From Bradyrhizobium cenepequi (lineage in GTDB: Bacteria > Pseudomonadota > Alphaproteobacteria > Rhizobiales > Xanthobacteraceae), in the NCBI RefSeq assembly GCF_020329485.1, contig NZ_JAGKJI010000004.1, positions 62,001-126,000 on the forward strand: a stretch of DNA of 64,000 bases, read 5' to 3'. Below the pieces are notes generated by a model. That model was given only the letters and a program-made list of their open reading frames with translations. It was not told where the DNA came from and did no database searches. This document shows positions 44,794-53,888 of the stretch, in pieces. The number at the start of each line of letters is the position of its first letter. The stretch's first letter is position 1. Made by a program: the position numbers and the translations under genes.

Positions 44794-45177
44794 TCATTTC
44801 GTCTCAACCTCATTGAAAGCATCACGTGCATTGCGGAATGCGTCTATGCCGGCGGGCACTCCGCAATAGACCGCGACCTGCAGCAATATTTCCTTGATCT
44901 CGTCCTTGGTAAGCCCATTCTTCAGGGCGCCCTTGACGTGAAGCTTCAGTTCATGCGGCCGATTGAGCGCGCCGAGCATCGCCAGGTTGACGATCGAGCG
45001 GGTGCGCCGATCGAGTCCGGGCCGTGTCCACAGCGCGCCCCAGCAAAACTCGGTCGACCATTCCGCCATCGTCCGGGTGAATTCGTCGGCACCCGCGATG
45101 GATTTGTTGACGTAGTCCTCCCCGAGTACTTCCTTGCGAACTTTGAGGCCCTTTTCGAACAACTCGCTTTTGCTCAT
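44794..45177 (-). CDS. Carboxymuconolactone decarboxylase family protein (PcaC-like)
   Basis: The 127-residue protein starts at ATG 45177 with AAGGA seven bases upstream; ATG 45183 is an alternative. The family pattern is clear: LDRRTRSIVNLAMLGALNRPHELKLHV then EILLQVAVYCGVPAGIDAFR. The VYCGVP form is that of gamma-carboxymuconolactone decarboxylase rather than the CxxC AhpD peroxidase branch. No other protocatechuate gene is present, so its role with the neighbouring PrpD protein is unclear. Its start overlaps the PrpD stop region. Confidence 0.9.
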   Translation of the reverse strand: MSKSELFEKGLKVRKEVLGEDYVNKSIAGADEFTRTMAEWSTEFCWGALWTRPGLDRRTRSIVNLAMLGALNRPHELKLHVKGALKNGLTKDEIKEILLQVAVYCGVPAGIDAFRNARDAFNEVETK

Positions 45178-45179
45178 GA

Positions 45180-46535
45180 TCATCCTTTCAGGTTTGGAGA
45201 GCGTTGCATCAAGTCCGAGATGTCATCGAGCGCGTCGATTTGCCAGACTGCCTCGATGACACCGTCCGCGTCCCAATCGCTTTCACCAGTCCGCACGCAG
45301 TCGCGCAGCTTGGCTTCGATGTCGCGATCGGTGAGCGGATCGGCCAGACTGCCCCGCGGGAACGTGACGGTCTCGGTGAAGACTTCGCCGGTCACCAGGC
45401 GCACACTCACGCGTGCCGCGCCATCGGACAGCACGTGGTCAAACTCAGCCCTCACCTTCCGCCGCAACGCCGCGACGTCTGGCTGGAACACCGTCTCACG
45501 CGTAAATTCCGCAATGCCGGCCGCGCCGATCAGCAAGCCGCATGCGACACAATGATGGATACTTACGCGCGCATCGCGCTCGGTGTGCACTGGCCGGTCA
45601 CCGCGCGCCAGCAACAATGCGGAGCCTTGCACTGTCACCGAATCAATCTGATCGGTTCGCCGGTCGATCCGATCGCGAAGACGGAAGCAACCGTCGATAA
45701 CAGCGTGGAATACGATGCCGGCCGGATAGGGCTTGTAGGTATTTCTTGCAATCTCCCAGGTGTTGCCAAGGCCACTGAGCAGGCGGTCGAGATCGGGTTC
45801 GTCGCCCATGGTGCGCGCCCAGCCCAGCGGCCCTTCGATGGCGCGGGGTGCGGCCTCATATCCTTGCTGAGCAAGCAGCGCGGCAAAAAGCCCGTTCCGC
45901 GCAGCATTGCCGACGCTCACATTCTTGGCGGCGGTCGGCAGGTTCTCGACATTGCCGGCCGACTGGCTCGCGGCGATCCCGATCGCGTTCGCAATGCCGT
46001 CCGCCGGCAGCCCCAGCAGCTTTGCGCAAGCCGCCGCCGCGCCGAATATCCCGCAGGTCGAGGTGATGTGCCAGCCACGCGCATAATGGCGCGGCGAGAC
46101 CGCATTGCCAATGCGGCACTCGACCTCGACGCCGAGGATGAATGCGGTCAACACATCGCATCCCGGTAGCCTGCGCGCCTGCCCAAGCGCCAGCACCGGA
46201 GCGGCGACTGGCGCAGCCGGATGAATGATCGTTTCGGGATGCGTGTCGTCGAAATCGAGCAGGTTGGCAGAGATCGCGTTGACGAATGACGCGCAAAGCG
46301 CATCGAACCGCTCAGAGCGGCCGATGATCGTTGAGGTCTGCGAGCCGCTGAACGGCGACAATGTCCGCAACGCGGTTGTCACCGCGGGATCATGGGCCGA
46401 ACCCAGCGCGGTCGCAAAGAAATTGAGAATTGACCGTTTGGCATCATGAGCTTCCCTCGCGACATCAGCCCATGACGTGGCGGCGACAAATTCGGCGAGC
46501 GTCCGGCTGACGCTTGAAACCTCGTCTTGTGGCAC
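45180..46535 (-). CDS. MmgE/PrpD family protein (third of four)
   Basis: The 451-residue protein starts at GTG 46535 with GAGGAA upstream. Landmarks are an NLLDFDDTHPETIIHPAAPVA segment near residue 95, GVEVECRIGNAVSPRHYARGWH, GTCGIFGAAAA-like glycine stretch and a KPYPAGIVFHAVIDG motif. This H-Y-x-R-G-W-H form is frequent in MmgE/PrpD proteins linked to itaconate- or methylcitrate-like degradation, but the substrate cannot be assigned. It is paired with the PcaC-like gene and divergent from the oxidoreductase at 46747. Confidence 0.87.
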   Translation of the reverse strand: MPQDEVSSVSRTLAEFVAATSWADVAREAHDAKRSILNFFATALGSAHDPAVTTALRTLSPFSGSQTSTIIGRSERFDALCASFVNAISANLLDFDDTHPETIIHPAAPVAAPVLALGQARRLPGCDVLTAFILGVEVECRIGNAVSPRHYARGWHITSTCGIFGAAAACAKLLGLPADGIANAIGIAASQSAGNVENLPTAAKNVSVGNAARNGLFAALLAQQGYEAAPRAIEGPLGWARTMGDEPDLDRLLSGLGNTWEIARNTYKPYPAGIVFHAVIDGCFRLRDRIDRRTDQIDSVTVQGSALLLARGDRPVHTERDARVSIHHCVACGLLIGAAGIAEFTRETVFQPDVAALRRKVRAEFDHVLSDGAARVSVRLVTGEVFTETVTFPRGSLADPLTDRDIEAKLRDCVRTGESDWDADGVIEAVWQIDALDDISDLMQRSPNLKG

Positions 46536-46746
46536 CTGAGCGCGTTCCTCTTCTTTCCGAAAACCTTATGCCGACCCGCGGCTAACTGTCGACCACAAAA
46601 TGTTCTGCTTGACAGATTGACTGACAATCCGAAGAGTTAGGGTTGCGGGCGCAGGAACTGCTGCCTCGACCGACGACAGGCGGCGATAACAAGACGATAA
46701 CATCAAGCGCGCGTTCGTCCTGGAAACGCGGGCACGGGAGTGAACG

Positions 46747-47640
46747 ATGGCGGGAGAGACGCTCGGCGTCATTGGCACGGGCCGCATGGGCGGCCCCATG
46801 GCAGGGCGATTGATGGACGCCGGCTATCCGCTGGTCGTCTATGACACACAGAGCGAAGCAACCGAGCCGCTGGTCAAGCGCGGTGCGCATCTGGCCAAAT
46901 CGGCTGCCGATGTCGCCTCTCGTGCGGATATCGTGCTGGCCAGCCTGCCCACACCCGACATTGTGAAGGCGGTCGCGCTCGGTCCCGAGGGGATCAGTAG
47001 CGGGAGCCGCGCGCAAATCGTGATCGATCTGTCGACCACCGGCCCGGGCGCCGCCAAGGTGGTGGCAGAGGGTCTGAAGGCAAAAGGCATGACACTGGTC
47101 GATGCGCCCGTGAGTGGCGGCATCAAGGGTGCCGTCAACGGCACGCTGGCGGTGATGGTGTCGTGCCCGCAGACGACCTACGAGACTGTCCAACCGATCC
47201 TGAAGAATTTCGGCAAGCTGTTCTACACCGGCGACAAGCCCGGCGTGGCGCAGACGGCCAAGCTCGCCAACAATCTGATGGCAGCGGCGGCTCTGGTGAT
47301 CACATCCGAAGCGGTGGCGATGGGCGTCAAGGGCGGCGTCAACGCCAAGGTCCTGATCGATATCATCAACGCCAGCAGCGGCCGCAACAGTGCCTCCGAA
47401 GACAAATTCCCTCGTTCAGTGCTGCCCGGCACCTTCGATTTCGGTTTCACCACCGGCCTCTCCTACAAGGACGTCCGGCTCTGCATCGACGAGGCCGAAG
47501 CCATGGGCGTGCCCATGGTGTGTGGTGCTGTCGTGCGGCAAATGCTTGCGATTACCAACGCCAAATATGGCGCCGCATCCGATTTTACCTCGATCGCCAA
47601 GGTGATCGAGGAATGGGCCGGAGTGCAGATGCGCGGCTGA
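46747..47640 (+). CDS. 3-hydroxyisobutyrate-dehydrogenase-like NAD(P) oxidoreductase
   Basis: The 297-residue enzyme has the beta-hydroxyacid dehydrogenase signatures: GVIGTGRMGGPMAGRL at the N-terminus, the DAPVSGGIKGAVNGTLA substrate loop, and the catalytic Lys in TAKLANNLMAAA near residue 175. The family includes 3-hydroxyisobutyrate, tartronate semialdehyde and 2-(hydroxymethyl)glutarate dehydrogenases. A GGGAG site precedes ATG 46747. It leads a plus-strand unit with a PrpD protein and a Liv transporter, suggesting oxidation of an imported hydroxy acid. Confidence 0.93.
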   Translation: MAGETLGVIGTGRMGGPMAGRLMDAGYPLVVYDTQSEATEPLVKRGAHLAKSAADVASRADIVLASLPTPDIVKAVALGPEGISSGSRAQIVIDLSTTGPGAAKVVAEGLKAKGMTLVDAPVSGGIKGAVNGTLAVMVSCPQTTYETVQPILKNFGKLFYTGDKPGVAQTAKLANNLMAAAALVITSEAVAMGVKGGVNAKVLIDIINASSGRNSASEDKFPRSVLPGTFDFGFTTGLSYKDVRLCIDEAEAMGVPMVCGAVVRQMLAITNAKYGAASDFTSIAKVIEEWAGVQMRG

Positions 47641-47670
47641 TCACAAAGCTTGAGGGGAGCAGCGATTGCG

Positions 47671-49068
47671 ATGACGATCGGCCCGACCGGATCCGGCAAG
47701 GCATCGCTCGCGCGGCAGATGGCGCGATCCGCGCTTGCCGTCGATCCCGGCGATTTCGGCCCTGAGGTGATCGCGAAGGCAAAGGTCTGCCTGCTCGATT
47801 TCCTGTCCTGCGCCTTCGAAGCAGGCGCTCACCCCTGGAGCCGTCAGGCTGTTACGATCGCGCATGCCGCCAGCGATGGCGCAACCATCATCGGCACCTC
47901 GCGGCTTGCATCGCCGGCCGACGCCGCATTCGCTAACGCCGTGATGGGGCACGGTTTGGTTCGCGAAGACATGCATGCCGCCAGCATATCGCACCATGGC
48001 GTCGTGATCTGGCCAACCCTGCTCGCACTATCGGAGCAGGCCCCGTTGCGCGGCACCACCCTGCTCGCCGCCGCCATCATCGGTTACGAGACCGGCGCGC
48101 GGATTGGTCGCGCGCTTCTTACGTCCGACCTCGCGCGTCTGTACCGCCCGACGGGGCTGGTTGCGCCGCTCGGTGCGGCACTGGCCGGAAGCTTTGCGCT
48201 CGGACTATCCGAAGACGCCGCAACCAGCGCGATGGCGATCGCCGCCAACACCTCAAGCGGCCTGAACGAGTGGCCGCACACCGGCGCTTCCGACATGTAT
48301 TTTCATCCCGGCTTCGCGGCGTGCAATGCGATCAAGGCAATCGGTCTCGCCGCCGCCGGCGCATTTGGGTCGGAGACGATTCTCGAAGGCGAAGCCGGCC
48401 TGTTCGCCGCCTATCGGCGCGAGAGGGCGCCCGTCAGCATCGAACTCTTCGCAGGTGGCGAGTGTGAGATCATGGCCGTGTACAACAAGCCGGCGCCGGC
48501 CTGCAATTTCGCCCAAACCGCAGCGCAGGCGGCGCTCCGTGCCTCGCACGAACTCGCCAGCATGGATGACGTTGATCGCATCGCCATTTGCACTCCCGAT
48601 GCCGCCGTTCGCTATCCCGGATGCGACTCGAAAGGGCCCTACCAAAACGCACTCCAGGCGAAGATGAGCATTCCGTTCACCGTCGCAGCAACGCTTGCGC
48701 GGGGTGAGATCGAGGAAGAGAACTACGCGGAACTGGACGATCCCGAGATCCTTCGCCTTGTTGCGGCAACCAGCCTGCAGGCTGATCCCGGCTTCACTGC
48801 CACCTTCCCCGGCAAGCAAGGCGCGGAAGTGGCTGTGTTTCTGCGCGACGGCAGGACAATCAGACACTGCTTGGCCGACGTCGCCGCGGCAACACGCACA
48901 GACATTCGCGCACGCTTTCGAACTGCGGCAACGCGCGTCATCGGCGAAGAGCGCGTGCGATGCCTCGAACAACTCATCGATGGCTGCGAGCAGCTCGGCG
49001 ACGCCAGCGTGATCGCGGCGCAATGCCGGCCGGAACCGCCGGAGCGGATTTTGCGATCGGCATCATAA
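47671..49068 (+). CDS. MmgE/PrpD family protein (fourth of four)
   Basis: The protein is 465 residues from ATG 47671, which has GAGGGGAG upstream; a TTG at 47650 lies in that site. Features are a KVCLLDFLSCAFEAGAHPWS start, a GLVREDMHAASISHHG segment and HPGFAACNAIKAIGLAA. This H-A-A-S-x-S-H-H form differs from the other three copies in the window. It is flanked by the 3-hydroxyisobutyrate-dehydrogenase-like gene (30 bp upstream) and the Liv permease, and belongs to their unit. Confidence 0.86.
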   Translation: MTIGPTGSGKASLARQMARSALAVDPGDFGPEVIAKAKVCLLDFLSCAFEAGAHPWSRQAVTIAHAASDGATIIGTSRLASPADAAFANAVMGHGLVREDMHAASISHHGVVIWPTLLALSEQAPLRGTTLLAAAIIGYETGARIGRALLTSDLARLYRPTGLVAPLGAALAGSFALGLSEDAATSAMAIAANTSSGLNEWPHTGASDMYFHPGFAACNAIKAIGLAAAGAFGSETILEGEAGLFAAYRRERAPVSIELFAGGECEIMAVYNKPAPACNFAQTAAQAALRASHELASMDDVDRIAICTPDAAVRYPGCDSKGPYQNALQAKMSIPFTVAATLARGEIEEENYAELDDPEILRLVAATSLQADPGFTATFPGKQGAEVAVFLRDGRTIRHCLADVAAATRTDIRARFRTAATRVIGEERVRCLEQLIDGCEQLGDASVIAAQCRPEPPERILRSAS

Positions 49069-49177
49069 GAAACGCCAGACATTTCGGAGGTGAAATGGCG
49101 GACCGGGAGACCAGCGTTGCAGCGACAATAGCGAAGGATCGCCGGCAAACCGTCACGGCACCGCGGAGAACTTGCTG

Positions 49178-50113
49178 ATGGAAGGTTTTCTGCAAGCGCT
49201 CGCCGCAGGACTGCTGATCGGCGCCGTTTACGGCCTGATGTGCGTCGGGCTTGGCCTGATCTTCGGCGTCATGCGGGTCATCAACTTCGCCCACGGCGAT
49301 TTCATGATGCTCGGCATGTATGTCGCCTTCTACCTGTTCACCACCGCTGGGATCCAGGCCGTTTTCGGCAATGCGGTCGGGCCGTTCATCGCGATCCTGC
49401 TGGCCGGTCCGGTGCTCGCGGTGTTCGGCTATTTCGTTCACCTTGCGCTGATCTCACACGTATCAGGTACGCGCACCGCGTCGCTCGAGGGTGAAGGCCA
49501 CTACGCGCAGCTCATTCTCACGCTCGGTATTGCGCTGATCCTCCAGAATGGCGGCCTCATCATCTTCGGATCGGTGCTGGCTTCGATCCGCACGCCGCTG
49601 TCGAGCTCGGCGTGGGAGCTCGGCCCGTTCTTCGATATGAGCATCTTCATCAACAAGGCGCGCGGCATCGACGCGGTCGTCTCGCTGTTAATCATGACGC
49701 TGCTGTCTCTGTTGATCACGCGGTCGCGGATCGGCAAATCGCTTCGCGCTGCCGCCGACAATCCGACCGCGGCGACCTATATGGGCATTGACGTCGACCG
49801 TGCGCACCGCACAGCCTTCGCGCTCGGCTCCGGCATCACGGCAATTGCCGGCGGTCTGCTCGCCACCAACTATCCGTTCCATCCTTTCGTCGGGCTCGAA
49901 TACGTCATCGTCATGTATGCCGGCGTCGTTCTCGGCGGCATGGGCAGCATCATCGGCGCCTTCTGGGGCGGCATGACGATCGGGTTGGTCCAGCAGATGT
50001 CGACACTGATCTTGCCGACGCAGTTGCAGAACGCCGCGATCTTTGTCGTGTTCCTCCTCATCATTTTCTTCCGCCCGCAAGGTTTCTTCGGGCGCATGGT
50101 CGAGAGGACATGA
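49178..50113 (+). CDS. ABC transporter permease, LivH type
   Basis: The 311-residue permease starts at ATG 49178 after GGAGAA. LivH hallmarks are AVYGLMCVGLGLIFGVMRVINFAHGDF and GVVLGGMGSIIGAFWGGM, with about eight membrane helices. Its stop overlaps the fused LivM-LivG gene by ATGA. The gene set 49178-55124 encodes a complete Liv-type importer. Confidence 0.94.
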   Translation: MEGFLQALAAGLLIGAVYGLMCVGLGLIFGVMRVINFAHGDFMMLGMYVAFYLFTTAGIQAVFGNAVGPFIAILLAGPVLAVFGYFVHLALISHVSGTRTASLEGEGHYAQLILTLGIALILQNGGLIIFGSVLASIRTPLSSSAWELGPFFDMSIFINKARGIDAVVSLLIMTLLSLLITRSRIGKSLRAAADNPTAATYMGIDVDRAHRTAFALGSGITAIAGGLLATNYPFHPFVGLEYVIVMYAGVVLGGMGSIIGAFWGGMTIGLVQQMSTLILPTQLQNAAIFVVFLLIIFFRPQGFFGRMVERT

Positions 50114-51888
50114 CCGTGCCCCAACTGCGCTCGCTGGTCCCTGCCCTCGTCTTCACGATCGCCTATGCGGCTATCTCGCTCGGCGTCACCAACTCGTACT
50201 ATCAACTGGTTCTGACGCTGGTCCCGGTATGGGCGGTGTTCGGGCTGTCCTGGAATCTGCTGAGCGGATACACCGGACTGATCTCGTTCGGGCACGCAGC
50301 CTTTTTCGGGATCGGCGCCTATACGACAGCACTCGGACAGATCCACTTCGACCTCTCGCCGTGGCTCCTGATTCCAGTCGCCGCAATGCTCGGCGGCATT
50401 GCCGGGCTGCTGATCGGATTTCCGACCTTTCGACTGCAGGGCCACTACTTCGCGCTGGCGATGCTGGCCTATCCACTCGCCATTCTCTACGTGTTCGAGT
50501 GGCTCGGCTTCCAGGAAGTCACGCTCCCGATCAAGCGCGACGCGCCGATCGCCTATATGCAGTTTGCCGATCCCCGGCTCTACACGTTGTTGGCGCTGGC
50601 GATCATGCTGGCCACGATCCTGCTGACGCGGATCATCGAACGATCCCGCTTTGGCATGGCGTTGCTCGCGATCAAGCAGAACGAGGCCGCAGCCGAAGCT
50701 GCCGGCATCAATACGCTGGCCTGGAAACTGCGCGCGATCACGCTCAGCGGCGCGATAGCTGCCGCCATCGGCGCGTTCTATGCACAGGTGCTGCTGGTGG
50801 TCACCCCGCAATCGGTGTTCGGCATGCTGGTGTCCGCGCAGGCGCTGACGGTTGCGATGTTCGGCGGCGTCGGCACGGTCTGGGGCCCTGTCATTGGCTC
50901 CGTGATCCTGATCCCATTGGCCGAGACGCTGCATGCCGAAGCCGGCGCGCGCTTTCCCGGCATTCAGGGCGTGATCTTCGGTTTTGCCATCATCTGCGTC
51001 ATTCTGATCGCCCCGGAAGGGTTGTTCTGGAAATTGCGAGATCTCCTGCGCAAGCGGCTTGCCTCAAAAGCGGCCGCGACGCCGAGTGATTTGCAAGCCC
51101 CGACAACTACCGCGACGGTGCCGCGGCCTGCCCGACAGCGCGCCGCAACCGGCGAAGTCGTGATCGAGGTCCGGAACCTCTCCCGCTCGTTCGGTGGCTT
51201 GAAAGCCGTCCAGGACGTCAGCTTCAAACTGCACAAGAACGAAATCCTCGGCATCATCGGTCCGAACGGTGCCGGCAAGACGACGCTTTTCAACCTCCTG
51301 AATGGCTTCCTGCGACCGAACCAAGGCGAAGTGCTGATCGACGGCCGCAACATGTCCGGCGAGCGACCGCATACGATCTGCGAGGCCGGCGTCGGCCGCA
51401 CCTTCCAAGTCATGCGTCCATTCCTGCGCATGTCGATCCTCGACAATGTCGTGGTCGGCGCCTACGTGCGCGCGCGAACTGACGAAGAGGCGCGAAAGCT
51501 TGCCTCTGACGCGATCGCTCGCGTCGGTCTCGCCGCGGTGGCAGACCGGGTCGCCGGCGAGCTCTCGACCAAGGAACTGCGGCTGATGGAGCTCGCACGT
51601 GCACTCGCGGGCCAGCCGCGCATCCTGCTGCTCGACGAGACGCTCGCAGGCCTCGGCCATGGTGAGGCGGACGAGGTCGTCGCCGTGATCCAGCAGCTTG
51701 CGCGCGACGGCATGACGATTGCCATCATCGAACACACAATGCAGGCGATGGTTCGCCTGGTCGACAGCTTCCTCGTGCTCGACCATGGCGCCGTCATCAC
51801 CGAGGGCGCGCCCGAGGTGGTCACGCGCGACGGCCGCGTGATCGAGGCCTATCTCGGCAAAAAATGGATGGCCCATGCTCCGCATTGA
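50110..51888 (+). CDS. Fused LivM permease-LivG ATPase
   Basis: The 592-residue protein joins two usually separate subunits. Residues about 1-320 are a LivM permease with LSGYTGLISFGHAAFFGIGAY and a typical C-terminal end (GLFWKLRDLLRKR). A linker of about 30 residues rich in Ala/Thr/Pro follows. Residues about 345-592 are a LivG ATPase with Walker A GPNGAGKTTLFN, VGRTFQVMRPF, a degenerate signature ELSTKELRLMELARA and Walker B LLLDETLAGLG. No frameshift or internal start with a ribosome binding site was noticed, so the fusion is real. The other Liv system at 14753-16671 keeps the genes separate. Confidence 0.93.
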   Translation: MTVPQLRSLVPALVFTIAYAAISLGVTNSYYQLVLTLVPVWAVFGLSWNLLSGYTGLISFGHAAFFGIGAYTTALGQIHFDLSPWLLIPVAAMLGGIAGLLIGFPTFRLQGHYFALAMLAYPLAILYVFEWLGFQEVTLPIKRDAPIAYMQFADPRLYTLLALAIMLATILLTRIIERSRFGMALLAIKQNEAAAEAAGINTLAWKLRAITLSGAIAAAIGAFYAQVLLVVTPQSVFGMLVSAQALTVAMFGGVGTVWGPVIGSVILIPLAETLHAEAGARFPGIQGVIFGFAIICVILIAPEGLFWKLRDLLRKRLASKAAATPSDLQAPTTTATVPRPARQRAATGEVVIEVRNLSRSFGGLKAVQDVSFKLHKNEILGIIGPNGAGKTTLFNLLNGFLRPNQGEVLIDGRNMSGERPHTICEAGVGRTFQVMRPFLRMSILDNVVVGAYVRARTDEEARKLASDAIARVGLAAVADRVAGELSTKELRLMELARALAGQPRILLLDETLAGLGHGEADEVVAVIQQLARDGMTIAIIEHTMQAMVRLVDSFLVLDHGAVITEGAPEVVTRDGRVIEAYLGKKWMAHAPH

Positions 51889-52582
51889 GGGATTGAGCGC
51901 GGGCTATTCGGCCAAGGCCGTCCTGAACGGCGTGTCCATCAATGTCGATGCAGGCCAGTTCGTCGCCATCGTTGGTCCGAATGGCGCCGGCAAGACGACC
52001 CTGTTCAAGACCATTTCCGGCATCCTGAAGCCGAGCGGCGGAGGGATATTCTTTAACGGTGTCGATCTCCTCGCAGTACCACCCGCGCAGCGCGCTCATC
52101 TCGGCATCGCCCACGTCCCCGAGGGTCGCCAGGTTTTCCCGTCGCTGACCGTGATGGAGAACCTGGAAATGGGCGCGATGACCGAGAGCGGCCGGCGCGA
52201 CTGGGCGGCGAACATCGAGCGCATCTTCGAATGGCTGCCGGTGCTCGCGGAGCGCCGCGGCCAGTTCGCGGGCACCCTGTCCGGCGGTCAGCAGCAGATG
52301 CTCGCGATTGGGCGTGGGCTCGCCTCCTCGCCAAAGCTGCTGATGCTGGACGAGCCTTCGATGGGGCTTGCGCCATCGACCGCGGATTTCGTCTTCGAAC
52401 GGCTGATCGAGATCCGCCGCCAGTCTGGCCTGACCATGCTACTGGTCGAGCAGCGCGTGGCGGAGGCGCTGGAGTCCGCCGATCACGGCTACGTCCTCGA
52501 AGCCGGACGCGTCGTGCTCGAAGGCAACAACGAAACCCTGCGCGCCGATGACCGCGTGCGCAAGGCCTATCTCGGCATGTGA
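51875..52582 (+). CDS. ABC transporter ATP-binding protein, LivF type
   Basis: The 235-residue ATPase overlaps the fused gene by 14 bp. Walker A is GPNGAGKTTLFK, the signature TLSGGQQQMLAIGRG and Walker B LLMLDEPSMGLAP, with the LivF-specific VPEGRQVFPSLTV segment. It pairs with the LivG half of the fusion to power the importer. Confidence 0.95.
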   Translation: MLRIEGLSAGYSAKAVLNGVSINVDAGQFVAIVGPNGAGKTTLFKTISGILKPSGGGIFFNGVDLLAVPPAQRAHLGIAHVPEGRQVFPSLTVMENLEMGAMTESGRRDWAANIERIFEWLPVLAERRGQFAGTLSGGQQQMLAIGRGLASSPKLLMLDEPSMGLAPSTADFVFERLIEIRRQSGLTMLLVEQRVAEALESADHGYVLEAGRVVLEGNNETLRADDRVRKAYLGM

Positions 52583-52616
52583 CGAGCCAACGAAAAATGG
52601 GGAGGGAGAGAACAAG

Positions 52617-53852
52617 ATGAACAAAACGACCAAGGGATTGACCCGCCGTAGCGTGCTGTCGGCTGCCGCCGCGGTGGGCCTCACGCGGGTGGCGCGCGCA
52701 CAGCAACCGGCTGAGGTCAAGGTCGGCCTGATCGTACCGCTATCCGGCATCTACACGCGACCGGGCCAGGTGATGAAGATGGGCGCCGAGATGGGCGTCG
52801 AGCACATCAACGCGCAGGGCGGCATCAAGGCGCTCGGCGGCGCCAAGCTGAAGCTGGTCGTGATCGACTGCGGCGACACGACCGAGAAAGCCAAGAACGC
52901 AGCGCAGCGCATGGTGGCGCAGGAGACCGACCTCGTCGCCGCGACCGGCGCCTATCTCTCATCCTTCACGCTTGCTGTGACTGAAGTGACCGAACGCGCC
53001 GAATTGCCGGTGCTGACTTTGTCCTATTCGGATCTCCTGACCGACCGCGGCTTCAAGTACATCTTCCAGACCGCCGCTCCCGCAAGTCGACAGTCCGAAC
53101 TCGGACTCCCGACGCTGATGAAACTCGCCGAATCCGCCTCCGGCAAGCGGCCGAAAACGGTGGCGATGTTGATGGACAACACCGCGACCTCGGTCGCAAC
53201 CGCCAAGGCGCTCAAGGAAAAGCTGTTCGCGCAGGAAGGGCTGCAGTTCGTCGTCGACGAGGTCTGGACGCCGCCGTTGTCCGATGCGACTCCCCTGATC
53301 CAGAAGGTCCGCTCAGCGCGTCCCGATCTTCTGCTGTTCATGCCCAACGCAGTCTCGGACGCCAAGCTGGGGCTCGAGAAGATCAGCGAATTCGGCCTCG
53401 GCCAGGGCAAGATTCCGACCGTCTCCTTCAGCATCACGATCGCCGAACCCGACATGCTGCAGAGCGTCAGCCCTGAGGTCGTGCAGGGTATCATGACGAT
53501 CGTCGCCAACTGGGGTTCGAAGGGCCATGAGGACCTGATCGCCGAGCTCAAGGCCAAATACAAAGAGCCCTGGATGACGCAGAACGTCATTTCGACCTAT
53601 GGCGACATGTGGCTGATGAAGGAGGCATTGGAGAAGGCCGGCAAGGCTGACCGCCAGGCCGTCGCGCAGGCGTTCCGCACCATGGATGCCGGCCCGTCGA
53701 AATATTATCCGGGCGGCCAGCTCAAGTTCGACGAGAAGGGCCGTCGAGTCGGCGCCGGTGTCGTCATCGTGCAGTGGCAATCGGGTGTGCCGGTCACCGT
53801 CTATCCGCCCGAACTCGCGCAGGCGCAGCCGTTCTGGCCGAAGAAATCCTGA
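52617..53852 (+). CDS. Liv-type substrate-binding protein (tandem copy A)
   Basis: The 411-residue protein starts at ATG 52617 after GGGAGGGAGAG. The Tat-like signal TRRSVLSAAAAVG ends at ARAQQ. The mature part starts PAEVKVGLIVPLSGIYTRPG, a type-I binding fold. It is highly similar to copy B directly downstream through almost the whole length, for example both have GDTTEKAKNAAQRMVAQE and SKYYPGGQLKFDEKGRR or its close variant. Confidence 0.94.
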   Translation: MNKTTKGLTRRSVLSAAAAVGLTRVARAQQPAEVKVGLIVPLSGIYTRPGQVMKMGAEMGVEHINAQGGIKALGGAKLKLVVIDCGDTTEKAKNAAQRMVAQETDLVAATGAYLSSFTLAVTEVTERAELPVLTLSYSDLLTDRGFKYIFQTAAPASRQSELGLPTLMKLAESASGKRPKTVAMLMDNTATSVATAKALKEKLFAQEGLQFVVDEVWTPPLSDATPLIQKVRSARPDLLLFMPNAVSDAKLGLEKISEFGLGQGKIPTVSFSITIAEPDMLQSVSPEVVQGIMTIVANWGSKGHEDLIAELKAKYKEPWMTQNVISTYGDMWLMKEALEKAGKADRQAVAQAFRTMDAGPSKYYPGGQLKFDEKGRRVGAGVVIVQWQSGVPVTVYPPELAQAQPFWPKKS

Positions 53853-53888
53853 ACCCAGCTTCGTGACCATTCAGGGAGGAAAATCGTG

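Noticed and set aside
49870..50934. A 354-codon minus-strand frame opposite the Liv permease genes
   Set aside because: Antisense to conserved transporter genes; composition is polar and repetitive without family features.
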